In this document: one piece after another, positions 53,786-63,809 of the stretch
How the letters are laid out: every line of letters starts with the position of its first letter
How positions within the stretch are numbered: the first letter of the stretch is position 1
DNA from: Simplicispira lacusdiani
GTDB lineage: Bacteria > Pseudomonadota > Gammaproteobacteria > Burkholderiales > Burkholderiaceae_C
Reading direction: 5' to 3'
Length of the DNA: 64,000 nucleotides
NCBI RefSeq assembly: GCF_003604195.1
Contig: NZ_QXGR01000001.1
Coordinates: forward strand, 514,660 to 578,659
Translations under genes and position numbers: made by a program
The notes under the pieces: generated by a model
Seen by the model: only the letters and a program-made list of their open reading frames with translations
The model's database searches: none
What the model was told of the DNA's origin: nothing

Positions 53786-55066
53786 ATGAACGCGCTCAAC
53801 GTGGCTGAAACCACGCACACCCTCGGTTTACAGGCAAAAACGGCCTCGGCCCTGATGGCCAAAGCGCCAGCAGCTATCAAAAACAAAGCGCTGCGGGCGC
53901 TGGCGCGCCTGCTGCGCGAGCAGACCGCGGCGCTGCAGGTGGACAACGCGCGCGACTTGGAGCGCGCCCGCGCCGCCGGGCTGGCCGAGCCCATGGTGGA
54001 CCGGCTCAAGCTCAGCCCCCAGGTGCTGGAGACCTGCGCCCAGGGCTGCGAGCAGCTCGCCGCCATGCCCGACGTGATCGGCGAGATCATCGGCCTGCAG
54101 CAGCAGCCCAGCGGCATCCGCGTGGGGCGCATGCGCGTGCCCATCGGCGTGTTCGGCATGATCTTCGAGAGCCGCCCGAACGTGACCATCGAGGCCGCCA
54201 GCCTGTCCATCAAGAGCGGTAACGCCTGTATCCTGCGCGGCGGTTCCGAGGCCATCGACTCCAACAAGGCGCTCGCCCAGCTGGTGCAGCAGGCGCTGGA
54301 GGAAGCCGGCCTGCCGCGCGAGGCCGTGCAACTGGTGCAGACCACCGACCGCGCCGCCGTGGGCCACCTGATCGCCATGCCCGAGTACGTGGACGTGATC
54401 ATCCCGCGCGGCGGCAAGGGCCTGATCGAGCGCATCAGCCGCGAGGCCAAGGTGCCCGTCATCAAGCACCTGGACGGTAACTGCCACACCTACGTGGACG
54501 ACCCCTGCGACCTGGAACTGGCGCTCAAGGTCACCGAGAACGCCAAGACACAGAAGTACAGCCCCTGCAACGCCACCGAAAGTCTGTTGGTGGCGCGCGG
54601 CGTGGCGGGCGCTTTCCTGCCGCGCATGGGCGCGGTGTTCGCGGCCAAGGGCGTGGAAATGCGGGCGTGCCCCGAAAGCAAGTCCTTGCTGGCCGCAGTG
54701 CCGGGCGCGAAAGTGCAGGACGCCACGGAACAGGATTGGAGTGAGGAATACCTCGCGCCCATCATCAGCGTCAAGGTGGTGGCGGGGCTGGACGAGGCCA
54801 TCGCCCACATCAACCGCTATTCCAGCCACCACACCGAGGCCATCCTCACCACGAACCATGTGCACGCCCAGCGCTTCCTGCGCGAGGTGGATTCGAGCAG
54901 CGTGATGGTCAACGCCAGCACGCGCTTCGCCGACGGCTTCGAGTACGGCCTGGGCGCCGAGATCGGCATCAGCACCGACAAATTCCACGCACGCGGTCCG
55001 GTGGGCATCGAGGGCCTGACCTCGCTCAAGTGGGTGGTGCTGGGCGAGGGCGAGGTTCGGGGGTGA
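53786..55066 (+). CDS. proA: Gamma-glutamyl phosphate reductase
   Basis: This is the second enzyme of proline synthesis, making glutamate semialdehyde. The 426-residue aldehyde-dehydrogenase-fold protein has [75 protein letters not shown], the catalytic Cys in [13 protein letters not shown], and [37 protein letters not shown] ends 6 bases before the ATG. The start of the gene includes an in-frame copy of the hairpin repeat (53834-53892). With ocd-rocF nearby, two proline-forming routes lie within 5 kb. Confidence 0.97.
   Translation: MNALNVAETTHTLGLQAKTASALMAKAPAAIKNKALRALARLLREQTAALQVDNARDLERARAAGLAEPMVDRLKLSPQVLETCAQGCEQLAAMPDVIGEIIGLQQQPSGIRVGRMRVPIGVFGMIFESRPNVTIEAASLSIKSGNACILRGGSEAIDSNKALAQLVQQALEEAGLPREAVQLVQTTDRAAVGHLIAMPEYVDVIIPRGGKGLIERISREAKVPVIKHLDGNCHTYVDDPCDLELALKVTENAKTQKYSPCNATESLLVARGVAGAFLPRMGAVFAAKGVEMRACPESKSLLAAVPGAKVQDATEQDWSEEYLAPIISVKVVAGLDEAIAHINRYSSHHTEAILTTNHVHAQRFLREVDSSSVMVNASTRFADGFEYGLGAEIGISTDKFHARGPVGIEGLTSLKWVVLGEGEVRG
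53834..53892 (-). repeat. Short hairpin repeat inside proA (copy 10)
   Basis: Read on the minus strand: GATAGCTGCTGGCGCTTTGG, loop and GGCCGAGGCCGTTTTTGC. It is in frame and encodes residues around [19 protein letters not shown] near the N-terminus. Confidence 0.65.
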
Positions 55067-55067
55067 T

Positions 55068-55128
55068 TTGCTCCTGATTGAATAGCTACCAGCGCGCTCC
55101 AGCATTGTGATGGAGGCCTATTTGGCAT
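55068..55128 (+). repeat. Short hairpin repeat forming the trkA leader (copy 11)
   Basis: It contains GAATAGCTACCAGCGCGCTCC, a TGATGGAGGCC block and an ATTTGGC end running into the trkA ATG. GGAGG at 55112-55116 lies 10 bases before the start codon and can serve as ribosome binding site. Confidence 0.7.
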
Positions 55129-56581
55129 GAAAATCATTGTTCTCGGAGCGGGCCGCGTCGGCCAGAGCGTGGCCGACAGCCTGGTGTCGGAGCACAACGA
55201 CATCACCGTCATCGACACCGATGCCGCGCGCCTGCGCGATCTGGAGGCGCGTTACGACCTGCGCGGCGTCGTCGGCAACGGCATCGAGCCGGCCGTGCTC
55301 GCCGAGGCCGGCGCGCAGGACACCGACCTGCTCATCGCTTGCGCCGCGCAGGACGAAACCAACCTGGTGTGCTGCAAGGTGGCGCAGCGCCTGTTCAACA
55401 TTCCGACGCGCATCGCGCGCGTGCGTTCCTCGGGCTTCCAGGACGAGGAACTGCTCGTGGGGCCGGAGGGTTTCGCGGTGGACCGCATCATCTGCCCCGA
55501 GGAATCGCTCACGCGCTACATCGGCAAGCTCATCGAGCACCCCGAGGCCATGCAGGTGCGCCATTTCGCGGGCGGCCGCGCCTGCCTGGTGGCGGTGCGC
55601 GCGCGCGCCGGGGCCCTGCTGGTGAACCATTCCATCGGCGAGCTGCGCGACCTGCTGCCCGCTGTGGCGATGCGGCTGGTGGCCATCTACCGGCGCTTCC
55701 AGGAGGAGCCCGACCGCTTCGTGCCCTGCGATGGCCAGACGCGGGTGGAGCCGGGCGACGAGGTGTTCGTGCTGGCCGCCAGCGAGCACATCTCGGAGGT
55801 GCTTTCGGCCCTGCACCGGCGCGGCGCGCAGCCGGTGCGGCCCGTGCGCCGCATCATGATCGCGGGCGGCGGCCGCGTGGGCCTGCGGCTGGCGCGCCAG
55901 CTCGGCCAGGACAGCGGGCGCTTTCACCTCAAGGTGATCGAGGACGATGGCCAGCGCTGCGTGGAGCTGGCCTCCATCCTGCCGCCCGAGGTGCTGGTGC
56001 TGCATGGCGACACCACCGACGAGGACCTGCTGGCGGGGGAGAGCATCGAGGAGGTGGACCTTTTCCTCGCGCTCACCGACGATGACGAGGACAACATCAT
56101 GTCCTGCCTGCTGGCCAAGCGCATGGGCGCGCGCCGCGTGCTCGCGCTGATCAACCGGCGCAGCTATGCCGACCTGATGCACGGCACGCAGATCGATATC
56201 GCCCTCTCGCCCGCGCAGGCCATGCTGGGCGAGCTGCTGGCCTATGTGCGCCGGGGCGACGTGCAGGCCGTGCACAGCCTGCGCCGGGGCGTGGCCGAGG
56301 CGCTGGAGATCGTGGCCCGGGGCGACCGCAAGAGTTCGCGCGTGGTCGGCCGCAAGGTGGGCGAACTGCACCTGCCGGCCGAGGTGCACATGGGGCTGAT
56401 CGTGCGCGGCATCCCCTGCGAGGGCGAGGAGGCCGGCGCCGAGCCGCGCGAGCCCGAGGTCATCATTCCGCGTGGCTCCACGGTGATCGAGAGCGGCGAC
56501 CATGTCGTGTTCTTCCTGCCGCACAAGCGGCTGGTGCGCGACGTGGAAAAGCTGTTCCGCGTCAGCGCCACCTTCTTCTGA
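55127..56581 (+). CDS. trkA: Trk potassium uptake regulatory subunit TrkA
   Basis: This is a 484-residue cytoplasmic NAD(H)-binding regulator of TrkH. Two RCK units: MKIIVLGAGRVGQSVADSLVSEHNDITVIDTD and RIMIAGGGRVGLRLARQLGQDSGRFHLKVIEDD (dinucleotide folds), each followed by a TrkA-C domain. HGDTTDEDLLAGESIEEVDLFLALTDDDEDNIMSCLLAKRMGA and MLGELLAYVRRGDVQAVHSLRRG are conserved. Its ribosome binding site lies in a repeat copy. trkH follows after 19 bases. Confidence 0.97.
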   Translation: MKIIVLGAGRVGQSVADSLVSEHNDITVIDTDAARLRDLEARYDLRGVVGNGIEPAVLAEAGAQDTDLLIACAAQDETNLVCCKVAQRLFNIPTRIARVRSSGFQDEELLVGPEGFAVDRIICPEESLTRYIGKLIEHPEAMQVRHFAGGRACLVAVRARAGALLVNHSIGELRDLLPAVAMRLVAIYRRFQEEPDRFVPCDGQTRVEPGDEVFVLAASEHISEVLSALHRRGAQPVRPVRRIMIAGGGRVGLRLARQLGQDSGRFHLKVIEDDGQRCVELASILPPEVLVLHGDTTDEDLLAGESIEEVDLFLALTDDDEDNIMSCLLAKRMGARRVLALINRRSYADLMHGTQIDIALSPAQAMLGELLAYVRRGDVQAVHSLRRGVAEALEIVARGDRKSSRVVGRKVGELHLPAEVHMGLIVRGIPCEGEEAGAEPREPEVIIPRGSTVIESGDHVVFFLPHKRLVRDVEKLFRVSATFF

Positions 56582-56600
56582 TGGCGCCCCGAGAGTCCCC

Positions 56601-58067
56601 ATGACGGACATGTTCCCTGTTCTGCGCGTGCTGGGCATCCTGCTGATGGTGTTTGCGCTCGCCATGGGGCTGCCGCTGGCGGTGTCGTGGCTCCAGGGCG
56701 ATGGGGTCTGGTGGGTCTACCCGCTGTCCATGGGGGCCACGCTGGGCGTGGGCGTGCTGCTCTGGTGGAGCCTGCGCCGGCACGACCGCGAGCTGCAGCC
56801 GCGCCATGGCGTGATGCTGGTCACGCTGGTGTGGGTGCTGCTGCCGCTGTTCGCCGCGCTGCCGCTGCTGCTGGCCCTGCGCCAGGCCGGGCAGCACCTG
56901 TCCTTCACGCACGCCTATTTCGAGGCGGTGTCGGGGCTCACGACCACGGGCTCGTCGGTGATCCACGGGCTGGATGCGCTGCCGGTGTCGGTGAATGTGT
57001 GGCGCACCTTCCTGCAGTGGGTGGGGGGCATGGGCATCCTGATCCTGGCCGTGGCGGTGCTGCCGCTGCTGGGCGTGGGCGGCAGCCAGCTCTTCAAGGC
57101 CGAGGCGGCGGGGCCGGTCAAGGACGCCAAGCTCACCCCGCGCATGACCGAGACGGCCAAGGGCCTGTGGGGCGTCTATGCGCTGCTCTCGGCGGGCTGC
57201 GCGCTGGCCTACTGGCTTGGCGGCATGGAGCCGCTCGACGCCGTCATGCACATGTTCACCACCGTCAGCCTGGGCGGGTTGTCGTCGCACGACGCGAGCT
57301 TCGGGCATTTCCAGTCGCCGCTGCTGGAGGCCATCGCCGTGCTGTTCATGCTGGTGGCCAGTTGCAACTTCGCCCTGTATTTCGTGGCGCTGCGCAAGGG
57401 CCAATGGGGCGGGTTCTGGCGCGATCCGGAGTCGCGCGCCACGCTCGGGGCGCTGGTGGGTGGTGGCCTGTTCGTTTCGCTGCTGCTCTGGCTCAAGGGG
57501 GTGTACGCGCCGCTCGACGCGCTGCGCCACGGCATGTTCAACGTGGTCTCGGTGGCCACGACCACGGGGTTTGCCACCGTGGACTACCTGGGCTGGCCGG
57601 TGTTCGCGCCCCTGTTCATGCTGCTGCTCTCCGGGGTGGCCACCAGCGCCGGATCGACCGGCTGCGGCATCAAGATGGTGCGCATGCTGATCCTGGTGAA
57701 GCAGGCCCGGCGCGAAATGACGCGCCTGGTGCACCCGCACGCGGTGCAGCCGGTGCGCCTGGGCGACGCCGTGGTGGACAACCGCGTGATCTTCTCCGTG
57801 CTGGCCTTCATGCTGGTCTATGGCGGCACGGTCATCGGGCTGAGCATGGTGCTGTTGCTGACCGACCTCGACCCCGTGACCGCGTTCTCGGCCGTGCTGG
57901 CCAGCGTCAACTGCATGGGGCCGGGGCTGGGCCAGGTGGGTCCGGTGTCCAACTATGCGGTGCTCACCGACTTCCAGCTCTGGGTCTGCACCCTGGCCAT
58001 GCTGCTGGGGCGGCTGGAGATGCTCAGTTTCATGGCGCTGCTGACGCCGGCCTTCTGGCGGCGCTGA
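56601..58067 (+). CDS. trkH: Trk potassium uptake membrane subunit TrkH
   Basis: This is the 488-residue K+ translocating subunit, with about 10 hydrophobic segments in the four-repeat (M1-P-M2) layout. Selectivity-filter regions are visible: SGLTTTGSSVI, TTVSLGGLSSHD, SVATTTGFATVDY and ASVNCMGPGLGQVGP. STGCGIKMVRMLILVKQARREMTRLVHPHAVQPVRLG is conserved. It is co-transcribed with trkA. ATG 56601 follows a short spacer; upstream in-frame codons belong to trkA. Confidence 0.96.
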   Translation: MTDMFPVLRVLGILLMVFALAMGLPLAVSWLQGDGVWWVYPLSMGATLGVGVLLWWSLRRHDRELQPRHGVMLVTLVWVLLPLFAALPLLLALRQAGQHLSFTHAYFEAVSGLTTTGSSVIHGLDALPVSVNVWRTFLQWVGGMGILILAVAVLPLLGVGGSQLFKAEAAGPVKDAKLTPRMTETAKGLWGVYALLSAGCALAYWLGGMEPLDAVMHMFTTVSLGGLSSHDASFGHFQSPLLEAIAVLFMLVASCNFALYFVALRKGQWGGFWRDPESRATLGALVGGGLFVSLLLWLKGVYAPLDALRHGMFNVVSVATTTGFATVDYLGWPVFAPLFMLLLSGVATSAGSTGCGIKMVRMLILVKQARREMTRLVHPHAVQPVRLGDAVVDNRVIFSVLAFMLVYGGTVIGLSMVLLLTDLDPVTAFSAVLASVNCMGPGLGQVGPVSNYAVLTDFQLWVCTLAMLLGRLEMLSFMALLTPAFWRR

Positions 58068-58097
58068 AAAGTCGGGGGAGGGGCCCGCGCAACTCCC

Positions 58098-58103
58098 TAC
58101 AAT
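58098..58103 (+). promoter_or_regulatory. Candidate -10 (TACAAT) for gshA
   Basis: TACAAT lies 27 bases before the gshA ATG. It is the same hexamer as before pgk and bamE. Confidence 0.4.
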
Positions 58104-58130
58104 TGGCCGCAACCGTCCACCAAGGCAGCC

Positions 58131-59426
58131 ATGGTTCCGCACCTCATCACGGCCCTGACAGGCCCCATCAACGAGCTTGAACAGCGCATCATCGACTCCA
58201 TGCCGGCCACCGAGCGCTGGTTCCGGCTGGAGTGGATGGAGCACACGCCGCCGTTCTACACCTCGGTGGATATCCGCAACGCCGGCTTCAAGCTCGCGCC
58301 GGTCGATACCAACCTTTTCCCCGGCGGCTGGAACAACCTCACGCCCGAGATGCTGCCGCTGGCCGTGCAGGCGGCCATGGCGGCGATCGAGAAGATCTGC
58401 CCCGAGGCGCGCAACCTGCTCATCATTCCCGAGAACCACACGCGCAACAGCTACTACCTGAGCAACCTGGTGCAGCTGCAGCGCATCTTCAACATGGCCG
58501 GGCTGAACGTGCGCGTGGGCTCCATCAGCGCCGAGGTGAAGAAGAACACCGTGGTTGAACTGCCCGGGGGCGAGACCATCACCCTGGAGCCGGTGGTGCG
58601 CACGCGCGGGCGCATCGGGCTGAAGAATTTCGACCCCTGCACCATCCTGCTCAACAACGACCTGTCGGCCGGCGCGCCTGGCATCCTGGAAGACCTGCAC
58701 GAGCAGTACCTGCTGCCGCCGCTGCACGCGGGCTGGACGGTGCGCCGCAAGAGCAACCATTTCCGCAGCTACGAGGAAGTGTCCAAGCGCTTTGGCAAGC
58801 TGCTGGGCATCGATCCCTGGCTCATCAACCCCCTGTTCGGCAAGTGCGGGGAGGTCGATTTCTCGCAGGACGTGGGGCTGGAATGCGTGCAGACCAGCGT
58901 GGACGCCTTGCTGGCCAAGATCCGCCGCAAGTACAAGGAATACGGCATCCACGAAAAACCCTTCGTGGTCGTCAAGGCGGACAACGGCACCTATGGCATG
59001 GGCATCATGACGGTGCACGACGCCAAGGAGCTGCAGGAACTGGGCCGCAAGACGCGCAACAAGATGGCCGTCGTCAAGGACGGCCAGCCCGTGCACGATG
59101 TCATCGTCCAGGAGGGCGTGCTCACGCAGGAGCGCATGCACGACGCGGTGGCCGAGCCCGTCGTCTACATGATGGACCGCTATGTGGTGGGCGGCTTCTA
59201 CCGCATCCACGCCGACCGGGGCGTGGACGAGAACCTCAATGCGCCGGGCTCCGGCTTCGTGCCGCTGGCCTTCGACCACAGCAACCACCTGCCGCAGCTG
59301 GGCGCCCGCCCCGGGGCCAGCGCGCCCAACCGCTTCTATATGTATGGCGTGATCGCACGCCTGGCCATGCTGGCCGCCAGCTACGAGCTGGAAGCCACCA
59401 ACCCCGACGCCGAAACCTACGATTGA
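58131..59426 (+). CDS. gshA: Glutamate-cysteine ligase
   Basis: This is the first enzyme of glutathione synthesis, of the proteobacterial GshA type that is not related in sequence to E. coli GshA. The 431-residue protein has LEQRIIDSMPATERWFRLEWMEHTPPFYTSVDIRNAGFKLAPVDTNLFPGGWNNL, IIPENHTRNSYYLSNLVQL, KFVVVKADNGTYGMGIMTV-type block and VVGGFYRIHADRGVDENLNAPGSGFVPLAF. It is complete. gshB lies 3.4 kb downstream on the same strand, separated by kup and a BenE-type gene. Confidence 0.95.
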   Translation: MVPHLITALTGPINELEQRIIDSMPATERWFRLEWMEHTPPFYTSVDIRNAGFKLAPVDTNLFPGGWNNLTPEMLPLAVQAAMAAIEKICPEARNLLIIPENHTRNSYYLSNLVQLQRIFNMAGLNVRVGSISAEVKKNTVVELPGGETITLEPVVRTRGRIGLKNFDPCTILLNNDLSAGAPGILEDLHEQYLLPPLHAGWTVRRKSNHFRSYEEVSKRFGKLLGIDPWLINPLFGKCGEVDFSQDVGLECVQTSVDALLAKIRRKYKEYGIHEKPFVVVKADNGTYGMGIMTVHDAKELQELGRKTRNKMAVVKDGQPVHDVIVQEGVLTQERMHDAVAEPVVYMMDRYVVGGFYRIHADRGVDENLNAPGSGFVPLAFDHSNHLPQLGARPGASAPNRFYMYGVIARLAMLAASYELEATNPDAETYD

Positions 59427-59600
59427 GGCCGTGTCCGGGCCGGGCGCGGGGCCGAGTTGCTGCGATGCAACAAAATGTAGGTTTCCGGGCACACCCGATG
59501 CCGGCCCGCTTGGCCGGCGCCGCGCGGCAGGCGCAGAATACGCACTCCCAAGACCATGAACCCCGTGGGCGGGCGCAGGCCTGTCCGGCAGGGGATAACA

Positions 59601-61469
59601 GTGCAAACCTCCAAATCTTCGCTCGCGGCGCTCACGCTGGGCGCCATCGGTGTTGTCTACGGTGATATCGGCACGAGCGTGCTGTATGCGGTCAAGGAGG
59701 TGTTCGGCTCGGGCCATGTGCCGTTCACCCAGGCCAATATCTACGGCATCCTCTCCATCCTGTTCTGGACCCTGACGGTCATCGTCTCGCTCAAGTACGT
59801 GGTGCTTGTCTTGCGCGCCGACAACAATGGCGAGGGTGGACTCATCGCCATGCTGGCGCTGGCCTCGCAGGCGGTGAAGGACAAGCCCCGGCTGCGCACG
59901 CTGCTGCTGGGCGTGGGCATTTTCGGCACGTCGCTGTTCTATGGCGATGGTGTCATCACGCCGGCCATCTCGGTGCTGTCGGCGGTCGAGGGCCTGGAGG
60001 TGGTCTCGCCCCATTTCAAGAGCTACGTGATTCCGCTCACGCTGTTCGTGCTGTTCTGCCTGTTCGCGGTGCAAAAGCGCGGCACGGGCGGCATCGGGCG
60101 CTTTTTCGGGCCCATCACCCTGGTCTGGTTCCTCGGCATCGCCGTGCTGGGCGTGAGCCACATCGTGGGCCACCCCGAGATCCTGGGCGCGATGAGTCCG
60201 CACCATGCGCTGGGCTTCATGTGGCACCACCCGGGCACGAGCTTCGTCATCCTGGGCGCCGTCGTCCTGTGCGTGACCGGCGCCGAGGCGCTGTATGCCG
60301 ATCTGGGACATTTCGGCAAGAAGCCCATCCGCCTGGCCTGGTTCAGCGTGGCCATGCCGGCGCTCACGCTCAACTATTTCGGCCAGGGCGCACTGCTGCT
60401 GGCCGAACCCGAGGCCGTCAAGAACCCCTTCTTCATGATGGCGCCCGACTGGGCGCTGCTGCCGCTGGTGGGGCTGGCCACCATGGCCACGGTGATCGCC
60501 TCACAGGCGCTGATCACGGGCGCCTTCAGCGTGACCAAGCAGGTGATCCAGCTCGGCTACCTGCCGCGCCTGAACATCGAGCACACCAGCGTGCGCGACA
60601 CGGGCCAGATCTACATTCCGTTCGTGAACTGGAGCCTGTTCGTCGCCATCGTGCTGGCCGTGGTGATGTTCCGCTCCAGCAGCAACCTCGCGGCGGCCTA
60701 TGGCATCGCGGTGACGCTGGACATGCTCATCACCACCACGCTCACCTTCTTCGTGATCCGCTACAGCTGGCGCTACCCGCTGGCGTTGTGCGTGGCGGCC
60801 ACCGGCTGGTTCTTCGTGGTGGATCTGGCCTTCTTCGGCTCGAATCTGCTCAAGCTGTTCCAGGGCGGCTGGTTCCCGCTGATGATCGGCGGCGCTGTCT
60901 TCACGCTGATGATGACCTGGAAGCATGGCCGGGAACTGTTGAACCAGAAACTGCGCGCGGACGCCATCGATTTGCAGGATTTCCTCACGGCCGTGTTCGT
61001 GAGCCCGCCCACGCGCGTCGAGGGCACGGCCGTGTTTCTCACGGCGGAGCCGGGCGCGGTGCCCAATGCCCTGCTGCACAACCTCAAGCACAACAAGGTG
61101 CTGCACCAGCAGAACCTTTTCGTGACCGTGCGCAACCACGAGGTGCCGTGGATCGGCCTGGAGCGGCGCCTGCAGGTCGAGTCGCTGGGACACGACTGCT
61201 GGCAGGTGGTGATCCACTATGGGTTCAAGAACGACCCCGATGTGCCGCGCGCCCTGGAACTGCTGCGCGGGCGGGGCTGCGACATGGAGCCCATGACCAC
61301 GAGTTACTTCCTCTCGCGCGATACCGTCATTCCCAGCATCGGCAGCGGCATGGCGCCGTGGCGCGAGAAGCTGTTCGCCCAGATGCACCACAACGCCAGC
61401 GCGGCGGCGGACTTTCTGCATCTGCCGAACAATGCCGTGGTGGAGTTGGGGTCGAAGATCGAGATCTGA
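59601..61469 (+). CDS. kup: Low-affinity potassium transporter Kup
   Basis: This is a K+/H+ symporter of the KUP family. With the GTG start at 59601 (AGGGGATA upstream) it is 622 residues, the usual family length; an ATG at 59556 would add 15 residues. About 12 hydrophobic segments occupy the first 430 residues, beginning with [25 protein letters not shown]. Conserved blocks: [49 protein letters not shown] soluble C-terminal domain follows. It is the second potassium system in 6 kb, after trkAH. Confidence 0.95.
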   Translation: MQTSKSSLAALTLGAIGVVYGDIGTSVLYAVKEVFGSGHVPFTQANIYGILSILFWTLTVIVSLKYVVLVLRADNNGEGGLIAMLALASQAVKDKPRLRTLLLGVGIFGTSLFYGDGVITPAISVLSAVEGLEVVSPHFKSYVIPLTLFVLFCLFAVQKRGTGGIGRFFGPITLVWFLGIAVLGVSHIVGHPEILGAMSPHHALGFMWHHPGTSFVILGAVVLCVTGAEALYADLGHFGKKPIRLAWFSVAMPALTLNYFGQGALLLAEPEAVKNPFFMMAPDWALLPLVGLATMATVIASQALITGAFSVTKQVIQLGYLPRLNIEHTSVRDTGQIYIPFVNWSLFVAIVLAVVMFRSSSNLAAAYGIAVTLDMLITTTLTFFVIRYSWRYPLALCVAATGWFFVVDLAFFGSNLLKLFQGGWFPLMIGGAVFTLMMTWKHGRELLNQKLRADAIDLQDFLTAVFVSPPTRVEGTAVFLTAEPGAVPNALLHNLKHNKVLHQQNLFVTVRNHEVPWIGLERRLQVESLGHDCWQVVIHYGFKNDPDVPRALELLRGRGCDMEPMTTSYFLSRDTVIPSIGSGMAPWREKLFAQMHHNASAAADFLHLPNNAVVELGSKIEI

Positions 61470-61487
61470 GCGGCGCAGGGCACTGGA

Positions 61488-61553
61488 TTTCAGGCGTTTT
61501 TGGCCTTTGGGCCAATACAGGAAAGCGCCGTAAGCTACTGATTTGGTAGCGTC
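61488..61553 (-). repeat. Short hairpin repeat between kup and the BenE-type gene (copy 12)
   Basis: Read on the minus strand: GCTACCAAATCAGTAGCTTA, then CGGCGCTTTCCTG and a GGCCAAAAACG end. It resembles copy 3. Confidence 0.6.
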
Positions 61554-61611
61554 TTGGCGTGCCTGTCGCGTGCGCGGCCGAGGCGTGCGGACGAGATGCC
61601 AGAATCCGCCC

Positions 61612-62802
61612 ATGCAGTTTTTCAAAGACCTGAGCCTTTCCGCCTTCACGGCCGGTTTCGTGGCCGTGCTGGTGGGCTTCACCAGTTCGGTGGCCATCGT
61701 GTTCCAGGCGGCGCAGGCCTTCCAGGCCACGCCGGCGCAGATCACCTCCTGGATGTGGGCCCTGGGCTTGGGCATGGGCTTGTGCTCGTTGCTGCCCTCG
61801 CTGTGGTTGCGCAAGCCGGTCATGGTGGCCTGGTCCACGCCGGGCGCGGCGGTGCTGGCCACGGCGGGCTTGGCTGGGGGCTTCAGCATGGCCGAGGCCG
61901 TGGGCGCCTTCATGGTCTGCGCGGCGCTCATCACCGTGGCGGGCGTCACGGGTTGGTTCGAGCGCATCATGGGCCGCATTCCGATGGAAATCGCCTCGGC
62001 CCTGCTGGCGGGCGTGCTGGCGCGCTTCGGCCTGCAGGCGTTCGCCGCCGCCCAGACCGCGCTGCCCCTGGTGCTGCTGATGCTGGGCTGCTATCTGGTG
62101 GCGCGCCGCTTCCTGCCGCGCTACGCCGTGGTGTGCACGCTGGCCGCCGCCATTGTGTATGTGGCCCTGCGCGGGCAGATGGCCTGGTCGGCCGTGGCCT
62201 TCGAGCTGGCGATGCCGCAGTTCACCATGCCGCAGTTCACCTGGAGCGCCCTGGTGAGCCTGGCGCTGCCGCTGTTCGTGGTCACCATGGCCTCGCAGAA
62301 CCTGCCCGGCGTGGCGGTGATGCGGGCCACGGGGTACCAGATGCCGGTGTCCGGGCTCATCACCATCACGGGCCTGGCCACCCTGGTGCTGGCGCCCTTC
62401 GGCGCCTTCGCGCTCAACTTCAGCGCCATCACCGCCGCCATCTGCATGGGGCCCGAAGCCCATGAGAACCCCGAGCGCCGCTACACGGCGGCGGTGTCCT
62501 GCGGCGCGATCTATGTGGTCATCGGCGTTTTCGGCGCCGTGGTCACGGGCCTGCTCACGGCCTTCCCCAAGGAATTGGTCGTCGCCATCGCCGGGCTGGC
62601 GCTGCTGGGCACCATCGGCAACGGCCTGTCGGTGGCGCTGCGCGACGAAGGCCACCGCGAGGCGGCCTTGATCACCTTCCTCGTCACGCTCAGCGGCGTG
62701 GTGATCGCGGGCGTGGGCTCGGCCTTCTGGGGCGTGGTGGCCGGCAGCCTGGCGCTGTTTGTGCAACAGTACGCCAAGCGTCCCGCCGCGCAGCGGCCCT
62801 GA
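61612..62802 (+). CDS. BenE-family membrane transporter
   Basis: This is a 396-residue inner-membrane protein with about 11-12 hydrophobic segments. It matches the BenE (benzoate/H+ symporter) family: LSAFTAGFVAVLVGFTSSVAIVFQAAQAF, SLWLRKPVMVAWSTPGAAVLA, MASQNLPGVAVMRATGYQMP, FGAFALNFSAITAAICMGPEAHENPERRYTAA. No benzoate catabolic gene is nearby, so the substrate is uncertain. CAGAAT ends 6 bases before the ATG. A 15-base tandem duplication (62212-62241) gives MPQFTMPQFT in an outside loop. Confidence 0.88.
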   Translation: MQFFKDLSLSAFTAGFVAVLVGFTSSVAIVFQAAQAFQATPAQITSWMWALGLGMGLCSLLPSLWLRKPVMVAWSTPGAAVLATAGLAGGFSMAEAVGAFMVCAALITVAGVTGWFERIMGRIPMEIASALLAGVLARFGLQAFAAAQTALPLVLLMLGCYLVARRFLPRYAVVCTLAAAIVYVALRGQMAWSAVAFELAMPQFTMPQFTWSALVSLALPLFVVTMASQNLPGVAVMRATGYQMPVSGLITITGLATLVLAPFGAFALNFSAITAAICMGPEAHENPERRYTAAVSCGAIYVVIGVFGAVVTGLLTAFPKELVVAIAGLALLGTIGNGLSVALRDEGHREAALITFLVTLSGVVIAGVGSAFWGVVAGSLALFVQQYAKRPAAQRP

Positions 62803-62846
62803 GGCACTTCGGCCCCGGGCATTCTTCTCTATATAGAGCACACACC

Positions 62847-63803
62847 ATGCAATTGCTGTTCATCGCCGACCCGCTGGAATCCTTCAAGACCTACAAGGAC
62901 ACCACTTTCGCCATGATGCGCGAGGCACAGCGGCGCGGTCACACGATCGCCGCCTGCCAGCCCCAGGACGTGATGTGGGAGCGCGGCGGCCCCGTGCGGG
63001 CCCATGTGCGCGATATCGTGCTCACGGGCCATACCGACGGCTGGTTCAACGTGCGCCAGGAACGCGCCGTGGCGCTGGCGGACTTCGACGCTGTGCTCAT
63101 GCGCAAGGATCCGCCGTTCGACAGCGAGTATTTCTATGCCACGCACCTGCTGGAGCAGGCGGAGCGTGACGGTGCCCGGGTGTTCAACAAGCCCCGGGCC
63201 TTGCGCGACCATCCGGAAAAGCTCGCGATCATGGAGTTTCCGCAGTTCATTGGCCCCACGCTGGTCACGCGCGACGCGCGCGACATCCAGCGCTTCCATG
63301 CCGAGCACCGCGACATCATCCTCAAGCCGCTCGACGGCATGGGCGGCATGGGCATCTTCCGCGTCGGCCCCGACGGCATGAACCTGGGCAGCATCACCGA
63401 AACCTTGAACCGGGGCGGCGCCCAAAGCCTGATGGTGCAGAAGTTCCTGCCGGAGATCGCCGAGGGCGACAAGCGCGTGCTCATCATCGGCGGCAAGCCC
63501 GTGCCTTACTGTCTGGCACGCATTCCGCAAGGATCTGAAGTGCGCGGCAACCTCGCGGCGGGCGGCAAGGGCGTGGCCCGTCCATTGTCCGAGCGCGACC
63601 TGGAAATCGCCAATGCCCTGGGCCCTATCCTGCAAAGCCGGGGCCTGCTGCTGGCCGGGGTGGATGTGATCGGTGACTGTGTCACCGAGATCAATGTCAC
63701 CAGCCCCACCTGCTTCCAGGAAATCCAGCAGCAGACGGGCTGCGACGTGGCGGCCCTGTTTGTCGATGCTCTGGAATCGGCGGTGAATGCAGCGATTGTT
63801 TGA
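62847..63803 (+). CDS. gshB: Glutathione synthetase
   Basis: This is the second enzyme of glutathione synthesis; it adds glycine to gamma-glutamylcysteine. The 318-residue ATP-grasp protein has QLLFIADPLESFKTYKDTTFAMMREAQRRGH, VLMRKDPPFDSEYFYATHLLEQAE, FNKPRALRDHPEKLAIMEF, PLDGMGGMGIFRV, CLARIPQGSEVRGNLAAGGKG and VDVIGDCVTEINVTSPTCFQEI. A 12-base palindrome CTCTATATAGAG (62827-62838) lies just before the start. Confidence 0.97.
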   Translation: MQLLFIADPLESFKTYKDTTFAMMREAQRRGHTIAACQPQDVMWERGGPVRAHVRDIVLTGHTDGWFNVRQERAVALADFDAVLMRKDPPFDSEYFYATHLLEQAERDGARVFNKPRALRDHPEKLAIMEFPQFIGPTLVTRDARDIQRFHAEHRDIILKPLDGMGGMGIFRVGPDGMNLGSITETLNRGGAQSLMVQKFLPEIAEGDKRVLIIGGKPVPYCLARIPQGSEVRGNLAAGGKGVARPLSERDLEIANALGPILQSRGLLLAGVDVIGDCVTEINVTSPTCFQEIQQQTGCDVAALFVDALESAVNAAIV

Positions 63804-63809
63804 AGTCTT

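Noticed and set aside
56562..60311. Open frame of 1249 codons on the minus strand across trkH-gshA-kup
   Set aside because: Same reason: antisense to trkH, gshA and kup, low-complexity composition, no motif.
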